From NCBI GenBank assembly GCA_026770585.1, contig MU647660.1, forward strand, positions 16,259-35,843: DNA of 19,585 nucleotides, in the 5' to 3' direction. The notes under the pieces are model-generated. The model was given only the letters and a program-made list of their open reading frames with translations. It was not told the origin of the DNA and ran no database searches. A program made the position numbers and the translations under genes. The number at the start of each line of letters is the position of its first letter. Within the stretch, counting starts at the first letter, position 1. This DNA comes from Baffinella frigidus. Lineage: Eukaryota; Cryptophyceae; Cryptomonadales; Baffinellaceae. Positions 7,696 through 16,461 of the stretch are shown piece after piece.

Positions 7696-10600
7696 ATGCT
7701 GGGCCGCAGCGCATCACGCCTTTCGGCGAGCGCGCGGGTCGTGGCATCTGCAACTTCTCGCGCACAAACCGCGCCTCGCCAGGTTTTGGCCGGATCCGCC
7801 GCGTGGAGGCGATGGAATGGTGGCGGAAAGGGCGGCTCATCCGGATCCTCAAGTGGACAGAGGAGCTCAGGGGATACGACATTGGTCCTTGGGACTTCGT
7901 TGGCCGCAGCGCTGGCCGCTTCGCGCTGGCTGGCGCCTCTCGAGGCTGCGTGCGAGGGCGAAACTGGCGCTGCTGCTGTTCCGCCGCTGGATGCTGGTGT
8001 TCAGGAGCCCATGCCGCTGCGCGCCACGGCCGATCTGTACTCAGGGCTGGCGATCGACCAGGTTGACTTTATTGCCCACCTGGCGCTAGCACCGAATTTC
8101 AGACCGTATTCCCGACCCTGCATGTGTTTCTAGCCTGGCTTGCGAGCTCTCCTTTCGTGAATTCTTGGTCCAAAGAAGCGAAAGCGAAGTGAGGAGTGTT
8201 TTTGGTTGGCGGCAGGCAAGCCTGGCAGAAGACCCGGAGGCGTTTGACAAGCAGCTGGAGAAGGCGCTGGCCGAGTGGAAGGCAGCGGGAAAGAAGGCGG
8301 TGTGGGTCACCATTCCCTCGCGCCTCGTGGGCCTCATCCCCGTGGCGGCCGCCCGCGGTTTCGAGGTGCCTTGCCTGCCCGCTTCTTGGGCCCGCCAGCA
8401 GGGTGCCTGTCTACCGGTAACAGGAGTGCCAGCGGCACTGCACGTGCCACCAGTGCACCCAGGGACCCTGGTCCAACTTGCCACGGCCAACACTTGCAGT
8501 GCCAAGTTGCCGGTGAGGACTTCTCACACGGTTTCCCGCAGCCCCAAGCAGCGGCACACTGAAACGGTTGCGCGTGTGGCGGTCGGCAGTTCCACAATGC
8601 CGAGGCAGGGAAGGGGGCGATGATGGTGGCGTGGCTGCCTGGCGGGGAGCACAACCTGCCGCAGCCGTGCACTCACTACGTCGGCGTCGGCGTCGCTGTC
8701 GTCGACGCCCAGGTGAGCTCTGCCTTCCGAAGTGCCGAAGTGCCGAAGTGTCTCACTGTTTGCCTGCGTGCCTTCTTCTGCCTGCCTGCACTCACACGAG
8801 GCCCCTCCCCACGCACGCGTCGAGGCCTGGCTAGCTAGGTCACCGCCGCCGCACCTCCGGAACCCCCATCCGCCCGCACCCCGGCCACGCTGAGCGAGTC
8901 TCGGAGAATTGGAGCGGCAGGCAGAAGGCGCGCGGTGTGTGTGACGGCGAGTGACGGGGGGAGGGGGTGGCAGGGGCGGATCCTGGTGGTGCAGGAGAAG
9001 GCAGGGCCTGCCGCCGCGCGTGGCAAAGACTTCTGGAAGGTTCCTCTTACCTTACTTCCTCCCTCTTACGTTACTTCCTCCCTCCCCTGATCCACATAAC
9101 ATTGTTAGATTACAAACATAACCTCTAAACCGCAGCATGATATTTGGCAAGGGCGCATGGCAGTGACTCGCTCCCTCCCCTGATCTACACGTGCCAGCCA
9201 GCACACGTCTCATGGCACGTACCAGGCAGCGCCCCTCAAGCCCTGGCAGCAGGCTTCGCGCCCACCGTCGGCAGCAGGACCCTGTGGCAGGGTCGGGCAA
9301 ACTAGATCATGGCAGTCACTCGAGCACTCACCTTCCAGCACTCACCTTAGAGGCGGGGCAACGGGAAGGAGATCTCCAATGTGCGGCGGCGGGCGAGGCC
9401 GCCCACATCCCTAAACTGCGAGAATTTTCGTTTTTAGTTGACCAACATGACCTCTAAACCGCAGCATGATGTTTGGCGAGCGCCAAGTGCAACGGATGTC
9501 CTCTGCCTGCCGAGTGAGTCAGCGACCTGTCCTCTGCCTGGCGAGTGAGTGAGCGACCTAGACCAGTCTTCGGGGGCAACAACTTCGACGTCGCAATTCA
9601 CTCAACTCGCAGACTCACTCAGTTCACTCGATTCAGAAAAGTGGGCATCGCTCTCGCCTGAGGAACGCGTGTATCGGGGCGAAACGCGTCTCCCGGTAGC
9701 CTCCCGGGAAGAGGACTCCGCCTCCAAACCCAGGGTAGCCGGGCCCCTGTGGGATTAGCCGATTTTTTAAATCAAAAATGGGGGGAGCATGGCAGGGTTG
9801 GCTCTGGGCGCTGGCAGTCGCAGCTTCTTACCCTGACCTGACCACCGACCTGACGTGGCGGGCGACCGACCTGACGTGGCGGGCCTGACGTGGCGGGCCT
9901 GACGTGGCGGGCGGGCGTGCCCTCTGATCAGGTTCCCACCGGACTGGTGGACGCTGGAGAGGACATTGCGACGGCGGCTGAGCGCGAGGCACCGCCCCCC
10001 CTACCTCCCACTCCGCCCAACCTGCCCTGCAACCACCTGTGCCACCCGTGACCTGTGCCACCCGTGCCTGCCGCCACCCGCTCTCCCACCCACCGAAACG
10101 CCTCTTCCCTCGGCCCTGCCCCTCTTCCCTGCGATTCATCTTTTCATTGACGATGAAAGCTTGAGAGGGCGCCGGCTCTTTTCATAGAAGATATAAAATG
10201 GCCACAATGTATCCCCCCCGCAGAGGCAGGGTGAAGCAGGGCCTGCCGGCAGCTCCCGATGGTTTGACACCCTCGGTGTGAGTCACACCTGGTTCCGGTG
10301 TTGCGCAAAACACCGGGCCCTTCCGCTCCAGCCTGGAAAGGGGAGCAATTTAAATGTGGGGTTGCACATATGTGTACGAGTTACCGGCGGGCTTGGTCAC
10401 ATAACCCGCGGATATTCGTGGGTTGGGGCAAATAACCTGACTATTGATGTGAAAATTACCACACAGCGGTCCACTTGTAAAGGACTCGTAAGCTTAAACT
10501 TTATCATAGTGACATTTCTAGCTGCAAGTGGTTGTTGGCATTCGTAGGAGGCTACGGTGGTGACAAGCTGGCAGTGGCTGGTGGGAGGTGGGGGTGACGG

Positions 10601-13600
10601 CCTCTGACCCAGTCACTGGTGTGAGGCGTGGGACGAGACGTGAGGGGGTGACAGGCTCTGATGTCACGCACTCGCGTGAGGGGGTGACAGGCTCTGATGC
10701 CACGCACTCGCGGCAGAGGGGGTGACAGGCTCTGATGTCATGCACTCGCGGCAGGGGGTGACAGGCTCTGATGTCACGCACTCGCGGCAGGTGTGGGAGG
10801 AGACGGGCATCCGGGTGCGCTTCGAGGGTGTCATTTCTTTCCGGCAGCAGCACAAGGCTGGGGTGCGTGCCTACCTCCTCTTGCTCTTTCCAGCCACCTG
10901 ACACCGCACACGCCCCCCTACCTTCCGTGTGCCGTGTGTCTCCTGCCTTCTGCGAGGGACAGGCAGACCCCGCGCGCCGAGCATGCCCTCCTTGATCGCA
11001 CCAGACTCTCCGGAAACACGGAGACACCACAGAGGCAAGGTTGCGCGGTACTCTACTCCGCAGAGGCGGCATCGGGGGCATCACGTCACGTCACGCTCGA
11101 CCCCGCAGTTTGATGAGAACTTCAGGGTTGAGGGTTGTTATTAACTACCATGTTTTTAGGGTGACTCTGAAAAGAGGACACCCCGATGAACAATCTGAGG
11201 TGCATCCAACTCTTCACTCTTAAAACGCATGGTGTGTTTGGTTGGTGTGGCAGTGGAGGGCTGGTGCGAACGGCGGTGCAGCGCCGTGCACTGCACCGCC
11301 GTGAAGTGCACCGAAATGCTGCTTGGTTGCCTCTTGTGTAAAAATGTTGGGCCGTGTTTGGACAATCGCTGAAGGGCTTTCTGGAAACGTGATCAGGTGC
11401 AGCAGAAGACCGACCTGTTCTTCCTTTGCAAGGCCACTCCTCTCTCCACCGAAATCAATGCGTGCGTGCCCCACCCCCGCTCGCTACCGGCGCAACTCCT
11501 GCCCGGCAAGGCCAGCAGCCCCCCCCCTCTCGTGCGTGCAACCTTGCAAGCAGCTCTCCTCTCCCGCGCGTGCAAGCAAGCAAGCAAACGTGGCGCCTCT
11601 CCTCCCGCACCTGATACGCGCGCCAGTGCAGCCACTGCGCCAGTGAAGCCACGAGGCCCCTCGTGCGGTGCGCCATCTTGCTTCTAGCTGGAGTAGAATC
11701 ATAACACTCAGGCAGAAGAAATCAGACAATCGTGCCTGGGACCTCAACCCCAAACCCTGAACCTTACACTCTCAACCCTAAACCCTAAACCCTAGACCCT
11801 AAACCCTAAACCCTGAACCCTAAACCCTGAACCTTGAACCATAAGCCCTGAACCCTAAACCCTAAACACTCAACCGTAAACCTTAAACACTAAACCCTCA
11901 ACCCCAAACCCTAAACCCCAAGCACTAAATCCTGAACAACGAACCCTCGATTCTAGATCCTCAATCCCAAACCCTCAGCCCTGATCCCTAAACCCTAAAC
12001 ACTAAACACTCAACACTAAACCCTCAACGCTAAACTCTAAACCTTGAACCCTGCGCCCTGACCCTGAACCCTGAACCCTACACCCTGAACCTTTAACCCC
12101 AAATCCTCAATCCTAAACCCTGAACCCTAAACCCTAAACCCTAAACCTTGAACCCTAAATTCTGAACACTCAACCCTAACCCCCAAACCCTGAACCCTAA
12201 ACCCTAAACCTTGAACCATAAGCCCTGAACCCTACACCCTAAACCCCAACCCGTAAACCCTAAACACCAAACCCTCAACCATGAACCCTAAACACTAAGC
12301 ACTAAATCCTGAACATCTAACCCTCGATTCTCAATCCTCAATCCCAAACCCTAAACCCTAAACCCTAAACCTGAACACTAAACCCTCAACGCTCAACTTT
12401 AAACCTTGAACCCTGAGAGCTAACCCTCAACGATAAACCCTTACCCCCAAATCCTCAATACTGAACCCCAAATCCTCATTCATCTGAACCCTAAACCCTG
12501 AACCCTAAGCGTCAAACCCTAAATGCTGAACACTCAACCCTACACCCTGAACCCTCAACCCTAAGCCCTAATCCCTAAACCCTAAACCCTAAACCCAAAA
12601 CCCTAAACCCTAAACCCTGAACCCTGAACCCTAAACTTTGAACCCTGAACCCTAAACCTTAAACCCTAAACCCTAAAACCTAAACCTTAAACCCTAAACC
12701 TAGACCTAAACCCTAAGCACTAAATCCTGAACCTGAAACCCTAGACTCAAAACCATAAACCTAAACCCCAAACCCTGAACCTTACACTCTCAACCCTAAA
12801 CCCCAAACCCTAGACCCTAAACCCTAAACCCTAAACTCTCAACCTTGAACCATCAGCCCTGAACCCTACACCCTAAACCCCAACCCGTAAACCCTAAACA
12901 CTTAACCCTCAACCCTAAAACCCAAACCCTAAGCATCAAATCCTGAACATCAAACCCTCGATTCTAAATCCTCAATCCCAAACCCTCAACCCTGAACCCT
13001 CAACCCTAAACCCTAAATAATAAACCCCCAACGCTCAACTCTGAACCTTGAACCCTGCGCCCTAACTCTCAACCCTAAACCTTCTACCCTCAACCCTTAA
13101 CCGCAAATCCTCAATCCTAAACCCTGAACCCTCAACATTTTAAACCGTGAACCCTAAGTTCTGAACACTCAACCTCAAACCCTGAACCCTGAACCCCAAG
13201 CCCTAAACCCTGAATCCTGAACCCTTACCCCTCAACCCTAAACCCTTCACCCCAAACCCTGAACCTAAATCTGAACCCCAAGCACTGAATCCTGAACCTC
13301 AAACCCTAAACGCAAAACCATAAACCTAAACCCCAAACCCTGAACCTTGAACCCTAAACCCTAAAACCCAAACTCTCGACCCCAAACCCTAAACTCTAAA
13401 CTCTAAACCTTAAATCATAAGCCCTGAACCCTACAGCCTCAACCCTAACCCACGAACCCTAAACCCTAAACCCTAAACCCTAAACCCTAAACCCTAAACC
13501 CTAAACCCTAAGCACTGAATCCTGAACGTCAAACCCTCGACTCTAAATCCTCAAACCCAAACCCTAAACCCTAAGCCCTAATCCTTAAACCGAAACACCA

Positions 13601-16461
13601 AACCCTCAACGCTAAACTCTAAAACTTGAACCCTGAGCCCTGGCCCTGAACACCAAATCCTCAATCCTGAACCCTGAACCCTAAACCCTAAACCCTAAAC
13701 CTTAAACCCTAAATTCTGAACAATCAACCCCAAACCCTGAACCCTGAACCCGAAGCCCCAAACCCTACAACCTAAACCCTAAGCCCTAAACTCTAAACCC
13801 TAAACCCTAAACCCTAAACCCTAAACCCTAAACCCTAAACCCTAAACCCTAAACCCTAAACCCTAAACCCTAAACCCAAAACCCAAACCTGAACCCTAAG
13901 CACTAAATTCTGAACCTTAAGCCCTAAACTCAAAATCATAAACCCTCAATCCTGAACCCTATATCCTAAACCCAGGATCCTAAACCCCAAACCCTGAACC
14001 TTACACTCTCAACCCTCAATCCCCAACCCTGAACCTTAAGCCATGAACCCTAAACCCTAAACCCTAAACCCTGGGCTCTACACCCTACACCTTAAACCCC
14101 AAACCCTTGACCTTAAACCCCACACCCTAAGCCGTAAACCCTCAAACCTAAACCCAAACCCTCAGCACGTAATCGTAAACCTTAAACCATAAACTATAAA
14201 CCATAAACCCTCAATCCTGAACCCTGTATCCAAAACCCTGAACCCCAAAACCCAAACCCTACCTTATAAACCCTACACCCTAAACCCTGAACCCTTCACC
14301 CTAAACCCTAAAACCTCAAACCTAAACCCTCAACCCTGAACCCTAAACCCTAAACCATAAACCATAAACCATACACCTTAACCCTAAACCCTAAAACCCA
14401 AACCCAAACCGTGAAAAGTTTTTCCCAGACCCAAAATCCTAAACCCTCAACCCTGAACCCTGAACCCTAAATCCTAAATCCCAAACCTTCAACCTTACGC
14501 CATGAACCTTAAACTCTAACCCCAAACCCCAGAGCCCAAACCCTAAACCCCAAACCCCAAACTCCCAAACCTAAAATCCAAACCGTATGCCCTGAATCCT
14601 GAACCCTGAACCCGAAACCCTAAGCCCTAAACCCTCAACACTAAACCCTAAACCCTAAACTCTCAACCCTTAACCCTTAACCCGAAACCCTAAATCTAAA
14701 CCATAGACCATAAACCATCAGCCCTAAATCCTAAACCCTCAACTAAAAACCCTTAACCCTGAACCCTAAACCCTGAACCCTAAACCCTGAAACCTAAAAC
14801 CTTAAGACTGAATCGTGAATCGTGAACCTTCAACCCTACACCCTACACCCTACACCCTACACCCCAAACCTTGTACCCCAAAAACCTGAACCCTAAACCC
14901 TGAACCGAAGGAAGTGCGGGGCAACAGACACAGAAGGGTGGCCCAGAAGGAGCACAGAAGGGTGGCCCAGAAGCATGCGCCGTGGGTTTGTGAGGAGGCA
15001 TGTGGCAGTGTGGGTGTGACACTGCCGGGCACGATTTTGGTGAGTGGGTGATGCTGGCAGGATGCGGCAGGCAGGTGAGTGAGTCATGCTGGCAGGATGA
15101 GACAGATGGCAGGATGCCAGGATGCGCGTCGGAGCATGCCTCAGTCAGTCAGTCAGTCGGTCAGTCAGTCAGTCGGTCAGTCAGTCAGTCAGTCAGTCAG
15201 TCAGTCAGTCAGTCGGTCAGTCAGTCAGTCAGTCAGTCAGTCAGGTCTGGTGGTGAGGAGGTGCCGCAAATAACAGCATGGCCTCTTGGTGCCACCCAGA
15301 GGTGTGATCGAGAGATGCCTCCGAGAGGCAGGTGGATCGTGACATGGAAGAGCGGGGCAGGTGCCTGATGACGTGGCAAGGAGGCGCCTGGCAGGGTGGC
15401 GCGGCGAGAGGCAGGCGGCTGATGGGGTCGAGTCTCGGCAGGTGCGCGACGGAGATCGCGCGCGCAGAGTGGATGCCGCTCAAGCACTTTCTCTCGACCA
15501 GCCCCCTCCCGGAAGGCTCTGCCTACTGGTTCATGAACCGGTACCCCACCTCCCCCTCCTCCTCATTTCCTCCTCCCCTCTACCTGCTCCCCTCCTCCTC
15601 ATTTCCTCCTCCTCCTCCGGATTTGGCGTGGCTGGGATTTGGCGTGGCTGGGATTTTGGGGTGGGGTGTGGGTGGGATTTGGGGGTGGGGCTTGGCTGAG
15701 ATTTGGGGGTGGTGCGTGGCTAGGATTTGGGGGTGGTGCGTTGCTAGGATTTGAGGGGGGGGTGTGGCTGGGATTTGGGGGTGGGGCGTGGCCACCACCA
15801 GGCTTCTCTCTACAAACTAAGGCGCCTCTCCCCCCTGGGGCTGTCACGCGAATGACTCAAAGACTACTCGCATGGAAGCGCCTCCTGGGCAGAGAGCGTA
15901 TCCAGGCTGGTGACCAAGCAAGAGAGAGAGAGAGAGTGGTGCATCAGACTGGCTAGCGGCGCGGGCCTCGCCTCAGCCAGGGATCGCCTCAGCCAGGGAT
16001 CCCTCCCTGCCAGGCACGGAGCAGCGATGGCCCCCCTGGGCAGGGCGCGGGTGCGGCGAGAGAGCGAGAGAGCGAGGCGGCCACGGCGCGGGCACTCTGT
16101 CAGGCACCACCAGACACTGTGGGGACTGTCAGAGACTGTCAGTGCAGGCAGGCAGGCAGGCTGGCTGGCTGGCTGACCAAGTGGAGGGGGTGGGGTGGGT
16201 AGGGTGGCAGGCAGACAGGCTGATCGAGAAGTGTTGGTGGGCTTGGTGGGCAGGCTGGCGGCAGAGTCGTTCCTGGCAGGCAAGGGCGACATCGGGGGCG
16301 TGCGTCTCACCAAGTCGCCCGCCATCTTCGCGCCGTCCAAGCTCCCGCGCGGCTTCGGAGGATCCTCGACGAACCTCATCTTTTCGGACGCGGGCACGCC
16401 TCCTCCCTCGCTGCTCGCCAAGCCGACGGACGCGCCTCCCGCTCCCCGCCCGCGCCTCTGA
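7696..16461 (+). CDS. Nudix hydrolase, NUDT6 / plant NUDX-like, mitochondrial-type presequence, ten exons
   Basis: Proposed exons are 7696-8061, 8216-8365, 8590-8712, 8974-9039, 9932-9988, 10791-10862, 11109-11126, 11406-11461, 15442-15540 and 16254-16461. They sum to 1,215 nt and encode 404 residues ending in TGA, with every phase matching. Residues 1-59 lack acidic residues and are rich in R, S and A, as in a mitochondrial targeting peptide; a hydrophobic stretch follows at about 61-81. Next comes the pre-Nudix domain of this family (FDKQLEKALAEWKAAGKKAV, then VTIPSRLVGLIP..AARGFEFHNAE). Then come THYVGVGV, ILVVQEKAG and FWK|VPTGLVDAGED. The Nudix box GX5EX7REUXEEXGU is complete: G239, E245, R253, E254, E257, E258, G260, with a hydrophobic residue after the final G. 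KTDLFFLCK and AEWMPLKHF follow, both typical of the NUDX family. Such enzymes hydrolyse nucleoside diphosphates linked to another moiety, such as ADP-ribose or NADH, using Mg2+ bound by the box glutamates. The exact substrate cannot be read from sequence. The start is the first ATG of the presequence. Confidence 0.88.
8062..8215 (+). other. Intron 1 of the Nudix gene
   Basis: A 154-nt GT...CAG intron in phase 0, joining LYSGLAIDQ to ASLAEDPEAF. No internal element is seen. Confidence 0.75.
8366..8589 (+). other. Intron 2 of the Nudix gene
   Basis: A 224-nt GT...CAG phase-0 intron within the pre-Nudix domain, joining ARGFE to FHNAE. The open frame that continues past the donor is not family-like, so I end the exon at 8365. 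Confidence 0.78.
8713..8973 (+). other. Intron 3 of the Nudix gene
   Basis: A 261-nt phase-0 intron with donor GTGAGC, the most canonical donor in the window, and a CAG acceptor. It joins VVDAQ to GRILVVQEK. A tandem GAAGTGCC occurs near 8729-8748. Confidence 0.8.
9040..9931 (+). repeat. Intron 4 of the Nudix gene, with several direct repeats
   Basis: An 892-nt GT...CAG phase-0 intron. A 28-bp sequence beginning ACCTCTAAACCGCAGCATGA is present at 9121-9148 and 9450-9477 with one change. A 31-bp unit is tandemly duplicated at 9498-9528 and 9529-9559. A 14-bp unit, CCTGACGTGGCGGG, occurs four times at 9849-9862, 9870-9883, 9884-9897 and 9898-9911, close to the acceptor. It carries no coding exon that I can identify. 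Confidence 0.7.
10275..10424. other. Cluster of strong hairpins inside intron 5
   Basis: Visible stems are GGTGTGA/TCACACC (10275-10281 with 10283-10289), CCGGTGTT/AACACCGG (10295-10302 with 10309-10316, loop of 6) and AACCCGCG/CGTGGGTT (10403-10410 with 10417-10424, allowing G-T pairing). A weaker GCTCC...GGAGC lies between them. This could be a small structured RNA or a relic of an inverted-repeat element. No known RNA family is recognised. Confidence 0.35.
10644..10790 (+). repeat. Four tandem 36-38-bp repeats ending at the exon 6 acceptor
   Basis: Copies begin GGGGGTGACAGGCTCTGATG at 10644, 10680, 10718 and 10754. The last three end in ACTCGCGGCAG, which in the final copy is the 3' splice site used for exon 6. 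A more diverged copy precedes the array near 10590. Translations of this stretch on the minus strand are repeat shadows. Confidence 0.8.
10863..11108 (+). other. Intron 6 of the Nudix gene
   Basis: A 246-nt GT...CAG phase-0 intron joining FRQQHKAG to the micro-exon FDENFR. No repeat of note. Confidence 0.7.
11109..11126 (+). CDS. 18-nt micro-exon 7 of the Nudix gene
   Basis: TTTGATGAGAACTTCAGG encodes FDENFR and lies between a CGCAG acceptor and a GTTGAG donor. It supplies the segment that plant NUDX proteins show between FRxxH and SDLFF (AFEKSDLFF-like), giving QQHKAG-FDENFR-KTDLFF in frame. Without it the protein would lack six residues but stay in frame, so it could be a skipped exon. Confidence 0.68.
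11127..11405 (+). other. Intron 7 of the Nudix gene
   Basis: A 279-nt GT...CAG phase-0 intron. Near 11273-11305 the sequence GCGGTGCAGCGCCGTGCACT is followed by GCACCGCCGTGAAGTGCACC, a local inverted repeat. No gene content. Confidence 0.65.
11745..14906. repeat. ~3.2-kb degenerate telomere-like array (CCCTAAA family)
   Basis: Nearly continuous CCCTAAA units mixed with CCCTGAA, CCCTCAA, CCCCAAA and CCTTGAA variants. The purest stretch is about 13791-13875, with a dozen exact CCCTAAA copies. Some variant strings recur at a distance: CTTACACTCTCAACCC at 11763, 12781 and 14000, and CTCGATTCT-like strings at 11946, 12323, 12957 and 13536. The array contains no ORF of note. Confidence 0.92.
14929..14973. 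repeat. Tandem 24-bp duplication
   Basis: A 21-bp sequence beginning CACAGAAGGGTGGCCCAGAA occurs at 14929-14949 and 14953-14973. It lies just after the telomere-like array in intron 8. Confidence 0.8.
15141..15244. repeat. (TCAG)n microsatellite
   Basis: About 26 units of TCAG/CAGT with four CGGT interruptions. It is inside intron 8, about 200 bp before exon 9. The Ser-Gln-Ser-Val repeats it would encode are a shadow of the microsatellite. Confidence 0.95.
15541..16253 (+). repeat. Intron 9 of the Nudix gene, with C/T tract and G-rich minisatellite
   Basis: A 713-nt GT...CAG phase-2 intron joining YWFMN-R to LAAESFLAG. It begins with CTCCTC-rich sequence (15550-15618), followed by a G-rich minisatellite at 15619-15791. 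The minisatellite has two 15-bp and about six 24-27-bp units of the form GGATTTGGGGGTGG..GTGGCT. Further on are a 16-bp tandem duplication (15969-15984 and 15985-16000) and GGCA/GGCT runs near 16143-16175. The G-runs are on the transcribed-sense strand and could form RNA quadruplexes. Confidence 0.7.

Larger units (their letters stand above)
9989..10790 (+). other. Intron 5 of the Nudix gene, GC-AG type, splitting the Nudix box
   Basis: The exon 5 frame must end after the codons for R-E at 9983-9988, and exon 6 resumes with V-W-E-E-T-G at 10791. The only compatible donor is GCACCG at 9989, so this 802-nt phase-0 intron is GC...CAG. It also contains a hairpin-rich segment (10275-10424) and a tandem repeat ending at the acceptor. 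Confidence 0.72.
11462..15441 (+). other. Intron 8 of the Nudix gene, 3,980 nt
   Basis: The donor GTGCGT follows a phase-2 codon and the acceptor CGGCAG is at 15436-15441. Joining gives TPLSTEINA-CATEIARAEWMPL in frame, as in the family. About four-fifths is a telomere-like array; the rest holds tandem repeats on its 3' side. An alternative donor 4 nt downstream would break the phase. Confidence 0.78.

Noticed and set aside
10295-10430. tRNA or spliceosomal RNA gene
   Set aside because: Stems are present, but there is no cloverleaf, anticodon arm or recognisable U1, U2, U4, U5 or U6 sequence.
10518-11084. 188-codon minus-strand frame with repeated S-E-P-V-T-P and H-D-I-R-A-C-H-P units
   Set aside because: The repeated peptide mirrors the 36-38-bp tandem repeat at intron 5's end and overlaps the confident Nudix exon 6 on the other strand.
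15000-15368. Plus-strand frame with (S-V-S-Q)n
   Set aside because: It is a translation of the TCAG microsatellite in intron 8 with no other coding sign.
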